Shown in pieces: positions 55,379 to 64,000 of a stretch of 64,000 bases of DNA. The translations under genes and the position numbers were made by a program. The stretch covers positions 801,340 through 865,339 of the forward strand of contig NZ_KV440945.1 of assembly GCF_001636345.1 (NCBI RefSeq). Reading direction: 5' to 3'. The notes below the pieces were generated by a model. It was not told where the DNA came from and searched no databases. It saw nothing but the letters and a program-made list of their open reading frames with translations. Numbering within the stretch: position 1 is the stretch's first letter; the number at the start of each line of letters is the position of its first letter. Source of the DNA: Cytobacillus gottheilii (GTDB lineage Bacteria; Bacillota; Bacilli; Bacillales; Cytobacillaceae).

Positions 55379-55379
55379 A
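55363..55379. promoter_or_regulatory. CtsR operator
   Basis: GGTCAATAAAGGTCAAA is a heptad direct repeat matching the CtsR consensus (GGTCAAAnAnRGTCAAA) at all but one of the fixed positions. It overlaps the clpP -35, so heat stress should relieve repression. Confidence 0.88.
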
Positions 55380-55570
55380 AGAATCGCACCTTTAGGAAAG
55401 CGAAATCGTTCGACAGATTTTGATTGACCTATTTCTAAATACTTTTTGTGAACATTCCACTTTATATTTTACCCAACCTGCATATTTTTAACACCTTGTG
55501 GGAAAATAAAAAATTGCTTGCCTGCTTTCAGAGGAGTAAAGCAGAAAATGGAACGAACCTTCTAAACAAG

Positions 55571-55604
55571 AAAAGGCCATTGCTTCAATCAGCAATGGCC
55601 TTTT
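55571..55604 (-). terminator. Terminator after tRNA-Arg
   Basis: AAAAGGCCATTGCT and AGCAATGGCCTTTT form a perfect 14-bp stem with a TCAATC loop, directly downstream of the tRNA on the minus strand. Confidence 0.9.
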
Positions 55605-55608
55605 CATA

Positions 55609-55680
55609 CACCCTCGGAGGGAATCGAACCCCCATCTCAAGAACCGGAATCTTACGTGCTATCCGTTGCACCACGAGGGC
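55609..55680 (-). tRNA. tRNA-Arg (anticodon CCG)
   Basis: The minus strand folds as a complete cloverleaf: acceptor GCCCTCG/CGAGGGT, D arm GTGC/GCAC, anticodon arm TAAGA-TTCCGGT-TCTTG with anticodon CCG (reads CGG), and T arm with TTCGATT loop. CCA is not encoded. A single tRNA near clpP corresponds in position to trnQ-Arg of B. subtilis, as I recall. Confidence 0.95.
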
Positions 55681-55820
55681 AGAATATCAAGTGCTGTAAA
55701 CGCTCCAATTCCTTAAGCGTTACGAATACTAATTATAGGATAATATGAACAACAATGCAACAATCTTTTAACTTGTCTACGAGTTTGCTGGAATTGAGCC
55801 GAAAGAAAATGGCAGGAAGC

Positions 55821-55857
55821 AAAAATGCCGGCCCATCATTCAATGATGGATCGGCAT
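55821..55857 (-). terminator. Terminator overlapping the end of the zinc-ribbon gene
   Basis: ATGCCGGCCCATCATT and AATGATGGATCGGCAT form a long stem with two internal mismatches; on the minus strand it runs into TTTTTGC. The stop codon of the 61-aa gene lies inside. Confidence 0.8.
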
Positions 55858-56021
55858 GCTCGACAGGTGATAACTTCATTCTTTCTGAACTGAATCTTCT
55901 TGAAATCGTTCTTGGTGAAAGTCGTAAAGACATTGTACTTGTGTCCGCATAAGCATGTGTGCTGGTCCTTGACGACGTGTCTAGTTTCTTTGTCTTTGCT
56001 GAGTACTGTTGGAAAAATCAT
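55836..56021 (-). CDS. Small zinc-ribbon protein (61 aa) under c-di-GMP riboswitch control
   Basis: Unknown 61-aa basic protein with two Cys pairs, CLCGHKYN (about residues 23-30) and CRACRS (about 53-58), spaced as a zinc ribbon; the middle is Lys/Phe-rich (FTKNDFKKIQFRK). No signal peptide or membrane helix. The ATG at 56021 has AAGAAGGGTGA upstream on the minus strand, and a terminator overlaps the stop, so it is a genuine monocistronic gene. Its leader contains a c-di-GMP-I riboswitch, tying expression to the motile/sessile second messenger. Possible roles (nucleic-acid binding, adaptor) are speculative. Confidence 0.75.
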   Translation of the reverse strand: MIFPTVLSKDKETRHVVKDQHTCLCGHKYNVFTTFTKNDFKKIQFRKNEVITCRACRSIIE

Positions 56022-56078
56022 TGTTCACCCTTCTTAAAGTTGTATTAGGCAAATTAAAAAGGAATGATCGACTTATAT

Positions 56079-56162
56079 GCAACCCGGCTGCCATGGCATG
56101 TGTACAAGCACATACTTTAGGCCCGTGGCTTTGCGTCTTTTACTTTCGTAAAATTTGCCCAA
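56079..56162 (-). ncRNA. Cyclic di-GMP-I (GEMM-I) riboswitch
   Basis: Read on the minus strand: GGGCAAA, a TTTTAC-GAAA-GTAAAA hairpin with a GNRA tetraloop, then GACGCAAAGCC, CGGGCCTAAAG, a second hairpin (GTATGTGC...ATGCC), and GGCAGCCGGGTT. This follows the GEMM-I layout (GNRA-capped P1, ACGCAAAGCC core with the ligand-binding bases, CCTA, tetraloop-receptor side, GCAGCCGGGTT). It ends about 58 bases before the start codon of the 61-aa zinc-ribbon gene. A segment AATTTGCC (56055-56048) downstream can pair with the riboswitch 5' end GGCAAATT, a possible switch. Confidence 0.88.
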
Positions 56163-56345
56163 TGGAATAATACCATAAAATGAAAGATATATCATTGTAA
56201 AATTTTGATTTGTAACAAAATAGAAATAAAGGCATCTATTTCAGATTTAGAATTAAACCGTTTTCATGTGCTTTTCCGCTGACAGAATTTCTCCATACAA
56301 TAATCATTCATATTACGGTAAAATAGGAATGAAGGGGGAAGCAGA

Positions 56346-57677
56346 ATGGATTTAAAAGCAGGTTTATGGCAGCAGCAAACCTTGAAGTTAGCAATGACTC
56401 AGGAGCTAAAGCAGTCTATTGAGCTATTGCAGTTTAACTCCCAGGAGCTCACTGCCTTTCTGGAAGAAAAGGCTCTGGAAAATCCCCTGATGGAGCTAAA
56501 CTCAAACTTTGTGAAAACAATGGATCCCCGTGCACAGCGAATTAAAAAATCAAAGCTTAAACAAAATCAAGATAAAGAGAATTGGATTGAACAGCTTGCT
56601 GTAAGTGTTCAGCAATTGGATGATTATCTGATTCAGCAGCTTCCGGCCGATCTGACAGAACCGGAGAAAAAAATCATTCTTCATTTTATATATAGCCTTG
56701 ATGAAAACGGTTACTTATATAATATCGATTTGCGGCAGGTCGCACAGCTTTATGGAGCTGATGAAGAAACTGTGGAAGAGCAGCTCGACGTCCTGCAGCA
56801 TTTAGAACCAGCAGGGATTGGTGCGCGCAGTTTGCAGGAATGTTTATTATTGCAGCTGGAGCGTCTTGTGCCAGCCAACGAAAGGGCTGAAGAAATTATC
56901 CGCCAGCACTTTCAGTTGTTTGCGGATAAAAAGTGGAAACCGTTAGCGAGGGAAATCAGAGCAGATGTAAAAGAAATTCAAGCAGTCTATGATCTGGTGC
57001 AAACGTTAAATCCGAAACCGGGAGCAAGCTTTGCCTCCGAAAAGCCAGCATATATCATACCTGATGTCATCGTGTATACAGAACAAAACGGCCTTCATAT
57101 CCAGCTTTATGATGAAAGCGTACCTAGTATTTCCTATAATGAAGGATATGCAAAGAAACTTCACAGTGCAGGTGATCAGCAGGTGGAACGTTACCTGCAG
57201 AACCGGCAGCAGGATTACCAATGGATTAAACGCTCAATTGAACAAAGGAAAGAAACAATTTTAAAAGTTACAAAAAAGATCGCAGAGCGCCAGCCGCAAT
57301 TTTTTCAAAAGGGACCAGCATTTATAAAGCCAATGACGATGAAGGAAATTGCGGATGAACTTGAAATCCATGAATCAACCGTGAGCAGGGCGGTTAGAGG
57401 GAAATATATGCAGACTCCGTTTGGAACATATGAACTGCGTACCTTTTTTGTCAGTATGATTAAGACGGCAGGCAATGCTGATGCGTCATCTGAAGAGGCA
57501 AAAGCGGCGATTCACAAGCTTATCTCCTCAGAAAATAAACAAAAACCACTTTCAGATCAGGAGATTGCCAATTTGCTGAAAACAGAGTCTGGCTTTGTCA
57601 TTTCACGAAGGACAGCAGCTAAATATCGAGAACAGCTTGGGATTCCTTCCTCTTCTAAACGAAAAAGATATGATTGA
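56346..57677 (+). CDS. sigL: RNA polymerase sigma-54 factor
   Basis: 443-aa sigma-54 (SigL/RpoN). N-terminal activator-interacting region is Gln/Leu-rich (MTQELKQSIELLQFNSQELT), core-binding domain in the middle, an HTH (MKEIADELEIHESTVSRAVRG) and the C-terminal RpoN box SRRTAAKYREQLGIP. Used for amino-acid, levan and acetoin catabolism genes with enhancer-binding proteins in Bacillus. ATG 56346 follows AAGGGGGAAG. A ribosome site at the end of the gene leads directly into the glutaredoxin gene. Confidence 0.95.
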   Translation: MDLKAGLWQQQTLKLAMTQELKQSIELLQFNSQELTAFLEEKALENPLMELNSNFVKTMDPRAQRIKKSKLKQNQDKENWIEQLAVSVQQLDDYLIQQLPADLTEPEKKIILHFIYSLDENGYLYNIDLRQVAQLYGADEETVEEQLDVLQHLEPAGIGARSLQECLLLQLERLVPANERAEEIIRQHFQLFADKKWKPLAREIRADVKEIQAVYDLVQTLNPKPGASFASEKPAYIIPDVIVYTEQNGLHIQLYDESVPSISYNEGYAKKLHSAGDQQVERYLQNRQQDYQWIKRSIEQRKETILKVTKKIAERQPQFFQKGPAFIKPMTMKEIADELEIHESTVSRAVRGKYMQTPFGTYELRTFFVSMIKTAGNADASSEEAKAAIHKLISSENKQKPLSDQEIANLLKTESGFVISRRTAAKYREQLGIPSSSKRKRYD

Positions 57678-57690
57678 AAGGAGGCTATCC

Positions 57691-57930
57691 ATGAATAAGA
57701 CGTTAACCTTATATACTCGAAATAAATGTCCACTATGCGATAAAGCGAAACAAATCATTATGGAATTAAAAGAAGAATTCAACTTTCAATATATTGAATA
57801 TGATATTGATGATCGTGATGAGCTGACCGAACGATACGGCCTAATGATTCCAGTTGTCCATGTCGATGGAGAAGAGATTCAGTATGGCCAAGTGGATCGT
57901 TTTACAGTAGAGGAAGCTCTAGTTAAATAG
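57691..57930 (+). CDS. Glutaredoxin-like (DUF836) thiol protein
   Basis: 79-aa thioredoxin-fold protein with redox motif CPLC near the N-terminus (LYTRNKCPLCDKAKQI), cis-Pro in MIPVVHVDGEE and a short C-terminal helix. ATG 57691 follows AAAGGAGG. It starts 13 bases after the sigL stop, so probably co-transcribed, and is followed by a terminator. Partner unknown; could be a general reductant. Confidence 0.82.
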   Translation: MNKTLTLYTRNKCPLCDKAKQIIMELKEEFNFQYIEYDIDDRDELTERYGLMIPVVHVDGEEIQYGQVDRFTVEEALVK

Positions 57931-58011
57931 GCAGAAGCTGCAGCTGCTACAACAAAAATAGCCACTGAATTTATTTCTAAAAAAATAGGCTTGAAAATAA
58001 GACAATATTAG

Positions 58012-58040
58012 TTGCATTCAAGAATCATTCTTGCTAAAAT
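58012..58040 (+). promoter_or_regulatory. Likely promoter of the cggR-gapA operon
   Basis: TTGCAT (58012-58017), 17-base spacer, TAAAAT (58035-58040); its start point would lie about 30 bases before the CggR operator, the arrangement known in B. subtilis. It overlaps the upstream terminator. Confidence 0.5.
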
Positions 58041-58071
58041 TCAAATTATAGCAAGCGTGATTTTTTTTTTC
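58023..58071 (+). terminator. Terminator after the glutaredoxin gene
   Basis: AATCATTCTTGCTA (58023-58036) pairs with TAGCAAGCGTGATT (58049-58062), followed by a long T-run. Confidence 0.8.
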
Positions 58072-58077
58072 AGTCGG

Positions 58078-58113
58078 TGGGACATAATATGTCTATGCGG
58101 GACTAAAATTGAC
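58078..58113 (+). promoter_or_regulatory. CggR operator
   Basis: Two tandem half-operators: TGGGAC-N6-TGTC (58078-58093), four bases, then CGGGAC-N6-TGAC (58098-58113). This matches the B. subtilis CggR operator layout (CGGGAC-N6-TGTC twice) with two base changes. Confidence 0.88.
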
Positions 58114-58140
58114 CAACAGGTGATTGTAAGGAGCTGCGAG

Positions 58141-59163
58141 ATGTACTCACTAATTGATATCCAGAAAAAATTATTGCCAGATTTGCTTGCTGTTATGCAG
58201 AAACGCTACCACATTCTTGAGTACATAAACCAAATGCAGCCTGTGGGCAGAAGGAGCTTGGCAGTGAGTCTTGGGCTTACTGAACGAGTACTTCGCAGTG
58301 AAGTAGATTTTCTGAAAACACAGGACTTGATTACCGTTGCCAGCTTAGGAATGAGCGTTACGGAAGATGGTCGAAAATTACTTGTCGAACTTCGCAGCAT
58401 AATGAGAGAAATTTCGGGTATAGTGAAAATGGAACAGCAGCTGGCCGATAAATTGGGCATTCAAAGAGCCATTATCGTTTCCGGAAACGCGGACGAGGCT
58501 CCTTGGGTTAAAAATGAACTCGGCAGAGCAACGGCACAATGGATGAAATCCTCCTTGCATGGAGAGAATATCATCGGTGTGACTGGTGGAACAACCATGT
58601 CAACTGTGGCAAAAATGCTGACGCCAACGAAACCTGATCAGGATTGGCTGTTTGTACCTGCCAGAGGCGGTATTGGGGAGGATGTCAAAAATCAGGCGAA
58701 TACGATTTGTTCACAAATGGCAGAAAATACAGATTCAAAACATCGAGTCTTGTACGCGCCAGACGAAGTGAGCAAGGAAATGTATGAGTCTATGATTAAG
58801 GATCCAAACTTTACTGAAGTTCTTCATTTGATTAAGTCTGCATGCATGGTTCTCCACGGAATTGGAGATGCTATTACAATGGCGGAACGCCGTAAAACCA
58901 GCAGTGAGAATGTGGAAAAGCTTATTGCAGCAAATGCAGTGGGCGAAGCGTTTGGTTATTATTTTAATGAAGCCGGTGAGATCGTTCATAAAATTCAAAC
59001 GGTCGGCCTGCAGCTCGCAGACTTGACTGCTATTCAGCATGTCCTAGCTGTTGCCGGTGGAGGCTCAAAGGCAAAAGCCATTGCTGCTTATATGAAAAGA
59101 GCTCCGAAATCCACTATTTTGATCACGGATGAAGGTGCAGCAAATCAGTTGTTAAAAGGGTAA
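58141..59163 (+). CDS. cggR: Central glycolytic genes regulator CggR
   Basis: 340-aa SorC/DeoR-family repressor, same length as in B. subtilis. HTH at GRRSLAVSLGLTERVLRSEV, then a sugar-phosphate-binding domain (VTGGTTMSTVAKMLTP, FVPARGGIGEDVKNQANTIC, AVAGGGSKAKAIAAY). Fructose-1,6-bisphosphate releases it from the operator upstream of its own gene. ATG 58141 follows TAAGGAGC; a longer in-frame start at 58012 would run through the operator. Leads the cggR-gapA-pgk-tpiA-gpmI operon. Confidence 0.95.
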   Translation: MYSLIDIQKKLLPDLLAVMQKRYHILEYINQMQPVGRRSLAVSLGLTERVLRSEVDFLKTQDLITVASLGMSVTEDGRKLLVELRSIMREISGIVKMEQQLADKLGIQRAIIVSGNADEAPWVKNELGRATAQWMKSSLHGENIIGVTGGTTMSTVAKMLTPTKPDQDWLFVPARGGIGEDVKNQANTICSQMAENTDSKHRVLYAPDEVSKEMYESMIKDPNFTEVLHLIKSACMVLHGIGDAITMAERRKTSSENVEKLIAANAVGEAFGYYFNEAGEIVHKIQTVGLQLADLTAIQHVLAVAGGGSKAKAIAAYMKRAPKSTILITDEGAANQLLKG

Positions 59164-59184
59164 AACCTTTAAATAAAAAAATGA

Positions 59185-60216
<1,032 letters not shown>

Positions 60217-60292
60217 TTTTACCGATATTAACGCTAATTTAACCTCATCATAATGGATATAACATATGTGAATGTCTATAATGATAAATGGG

Positions 60293-60336
60293 AACGGGGG
60301 AGCAGGGAACATATCCCTCTCCCCCGTTGTCTTTTC
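60293..60336 (+). terminator. Intercistronic stem-loop after gapA (partial terminator)
   Basis: AACGGGGGAG (60293-60302) and CTCCCCCGTT (60319-60328) enclose an inner GGGA/TCCC stem and are followed by GTCTTTTC. The weak T-run suggests partial termination or transcript stabilisation inside the operon. Confidence 0.7.
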
Positions 60337-60483
60337 ATGGGCATATGGCTTATGAAAAGCAGTTAGCGCAAACTGCGTCCCAGGCATGCTTTTTTAGGCT
60401 TGCCAGTGTACGAGTTTCTTATTGGCAAAGCAAATATTATATTTAGAAGATCAGCAAATCTTCTAATAGGAGGTTCTTTTGCT

Positions 60484-61668
60484 ATGAACAAGAAAAGCGT
60501 CAAAGATGTTGATTTAAAAGGCAAACGTGTATTTTGCCGTGTAGACTTTAACGTTCCAATGAAGGACGGTCAAGTTACAGACGAAACACGTATACGTGCA
60601 GCATTGTCTACGATTAATTATTTAACAGAGCAAGGAGCAAAAGTTATTCTTGCAAGCCACCTTGGCCGTCCAAAAGGAGCTGTTGTTGAAGAACTTCGTT
60701 TAACTCCTGTTGCAAAACGTCTTTCAGAGCTTCTTGGCAAAGAAGTGAAAAAGGCAGATGAGGCATATGGTGATTCTGTTAAAGAATTAGTAGGAACAAT
60801 GAATGAAGGCGATGTTTTATTATTAGAAAACGTTCGTTTTTATGCTGGTGAAGAAAAGAATGATCCTGAATTAGCGAAAGCTTTTGCTGAACTTGCAGAT
60901 GTTTATGTGAATGATGCATTTGGAGCAGCACACCGTGCGCATGCTTCAACAGAAGGAATTGCACACCATCTTCCAGCTGTTTCCGGATTGCTAATGGAGA
61001 AAGAATTAGCTGTACTTGGAAAAGCAATGTCCAATCCTGAGCGTCCTTTCACTGCAATCATTGGCGGAGCAAAAGTAAAAGATAAAATCGGTGTTATTGA
61101 AAACCTTCTTGATAAAGTAGATAACCTAATCATCGGCGGCGGACTTGCTTACACATTTGTAAAAGCTCAAGGCCATGAGATCGGAAAATCTCTTCTAGAA
61201 GAAGACAAAATGGATTTAGCTCTTTCTTTCATTGAAAAAGCGAAAGAAAAAGGCGTTAAATTCTATATGCCAGTTGATGTAATTGTTTCTGATGATTTCT
61301 CAGAAGATGCAAATACAAAAGTAGTATCCATTGAAGAAATCCCTGCAGATTGGGAAGCATTAGATATTGGACCGAAAACAGCTGAAATTTACAGCGAAGT
61401 TATTCAAAATTCTAAGCTTGTGATCTGGAACGGACCAATGGGTGTATTTGAACTAAACAAATTCGCTGGCGGAACAAAAGCTGTTGCAGAAGCACTTGCT
61501 GAAGCAAACGATACATATTCAGTCATCGGCGGCGGAGACTCTGCAGCTGCAGTTGAAAAGTTCCACTTAGCAGACAGAATGAGCCACATCTCTACAGGCG
61601 GCGGTGCTTCCCTTGAATTTATCGAAGGAAAAGAACTTCCTGGAGTAGTAGCGTTAAACGATAAATAA
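60484..61668 (+). CDS. pgk: Phosphoglycerate kinase
   Basis: 394-aa kinase making ATP from 1,3-bisphosphoglycerate. N-terminal signature [17 protein letters not shown], substrate Arg in HLGRPKG and [12 protein letters not shown], and nucleotide loop [27 protein letters not shown] 60484 follows AGGAGGTTC; the in-frame stretch back to 60400 has no ribosome site. About 270 bases separate it from gapA. Confidence 0.97.
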   Translation: MNKKSVKDVDLKGKRVFCRVDFNVPMKDGQVTDETRIRAALSTINYLTEQGAKVILASHLGRPKGAVVEELRLTPVAKRLSELLGKEVKKADEAYGDSVKELVGTMNEGDVLLLENVRFYAGEEKNDPELAKAFAELADVYVNDAFGAAHRAHASTEGIAHHLPAVSGLLMEKELAVLGKAMSNPERPFTAIIGGAKVKDKIGVIENLLDKVDNLIIGGGLAYTFVKAQGHEIGKSLLEEDKMDLALSFIEKAKEKGVKFYMPVDVIVSDDFSEDANTKVVSIEEIPADWEALDIGPKTAEIYSEVIQNSKLVIWNGPMGVFELNKFAGGTKAVAEALAEANDTYSVIGGGDSAAAVEKFHLADRMSHISTGGGASLEFIEGKELPGVVALNDK

Positions 61669-61728
61669 GGTTGGAAACTGATTGTTGTTTATTAACTTTT
61701 GAACAGAATTATTTTGAGTATTCTAGTT

Positions 61729-61852
61729 GATTGGAGCGGAATGGCGCGAGACTCCTGCGGGAGAAGTGAGAAAGCTGAGACCCCGCAGGTGCGAAAGCGC
61801 CGAGGAGGCTCAGCTCTCACCCGCGGAAAGCGAGTGCCATGCAGTGGAAATC
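61729..61852 (+). repeat. Dispersed palindromic repeat, full-length copy inside the glycolytic operon
   Basis: 124-base GC-rich element bounded by GATTGGAGCGGA and AGTGGAAATC. It can fold on itself: CTGCGGG/CCCGCAG, GTGAGAAAGCTGAGACC with GGCTCAGCTCTCAC, and a small GGTGCGAAAGCGCC hairpin. Two shorter relatives lie at 15488-15554 and 34955-34984. It lies between pgk and tpiA, 84 bases before the tpiA start, and contains no ORF. Confidence 0.85.
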
Positions 61853-61920
61853 ACGCTACTCTTGTTTGAAATAAGATGGCAATAAGATCTGTGAAACAGC
61901 CTAAATGAAAGAACGAATGA

Positions 61921-64000
<2,080 letters not shown>

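Noticed and set aside
55448-55699. 83-codon frame crossing the tRNA-Arg
   Set aside because: It runs through a complete tRNA and its terminator on the opposite strand.
58012-58140. N-terminal extension of cggR
   Set aside because: It would translate across the terminator stem and CggR operator; the ATG at 58141 has the ribosome site.

Overview
The window is a chromosomal segment from a low-GC, endospore-forming member of the Bacillaceae. The evidence is gene order that follows the Bacillus subtilis yvjA-to-pgm region (yvjA, cccB, ftsEX, ctpB, minJ, csbA-uvrBA, yvlABD, hprK-lgt-yvoD-ppaX-yvoF, the his operon, yvcD-trxB-yvcIJK-whiA-crh, clpP, tRNA-Arg, sigL, cggR-gapA-pgk-tpiA-pgm). Sporulation and stress markers fit this: an alpha/beta-type SASP, and promoter or operator motifs matching sigma-W, sigma-D, CtsR, LexA, TreR and CggR. 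No computed search was available, so identities rest on reading protein sequences and motifs.

Layout. 1-7.6 kb: YitT-family tail, cytochrome c-551, FtsEX with an adjacent coiled-coil M23 hydrolase, CtpB protease and MinJ (envelope and division). 7.8-12.3 kb: an accessory stretch with a lipoprotein nuclease, then AT-rich genes (VOC, Nudix, DUF2785, a 49-aa membrane peptide, a 4-TM protein). 12.5-19.1 kb: SRPBCC protein, copper-binding four-helix protein, MBL hydrolase, Lrp-type regulator, Ogt, and a nosDLYF copper-maturation cluster with no nosZ. 19.2-25.6 kb: chemoreceptor with a sigma-D promoter, a quinone-response operon (MarR regulator, dioxygenase, MhqD), AI-2E-family exporter, DUF2798 protein, SASP. 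25.7-31.1 kb: csbA and uvrBA behind a LexA box. 31.1-34.9 kb: a lone treP with two TreR boxes, then yvlA-yvlB-yvlD behind a sigma-W-type promoter. 35-39 kb: hprK-lgt-yvoD-ppaX-yvoF. 39.2-45.7 kb: the complete hisZGDBHAFI operon. 45.7-47.7 kb: a three-unit 237-bp tandem repeat and a NERD-domain protein. 47.7-54.5 kb: yvcD, trxB, yvcIJK-whiA-crh. 54.6-57.9 kb: clpP, tRNA-Arg, a c-di-GMP-I riboswitch in front of a 61-aa zinc-ribbon gene, sigL and a glutaredoxin. 58-64 kb: the cggR glycolytic operon, running off the right edge inside gpmI.

Genes cooperate in recognisable modules: FtsEX probably activates the neighbouring M23 hydrolase; HprK and Crh form a carbon-catabolite phosphorelay; UvrA and UvrB act in SOS excision repair; Lgt lipidates lipoproteins such as CccB, NosL and the nuclease; CggR controls the triose-phosphate half of glycolysis.

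The most unusual items are: the c-di-GMP-I riboswitch controlling a tiny zinc-ribbon protein; the 237-bp array carrying 18 TTTGATAG motifs at an exact 21-bp pitch; a second short-motif array (GGCGGATA, about 20-bp pitch); a dispersed palindromic element present in three states, one copy inside the glycolytic operon; and the nosDLYF cluster lacking its reductase, with a His/Met-rich NosL tail.
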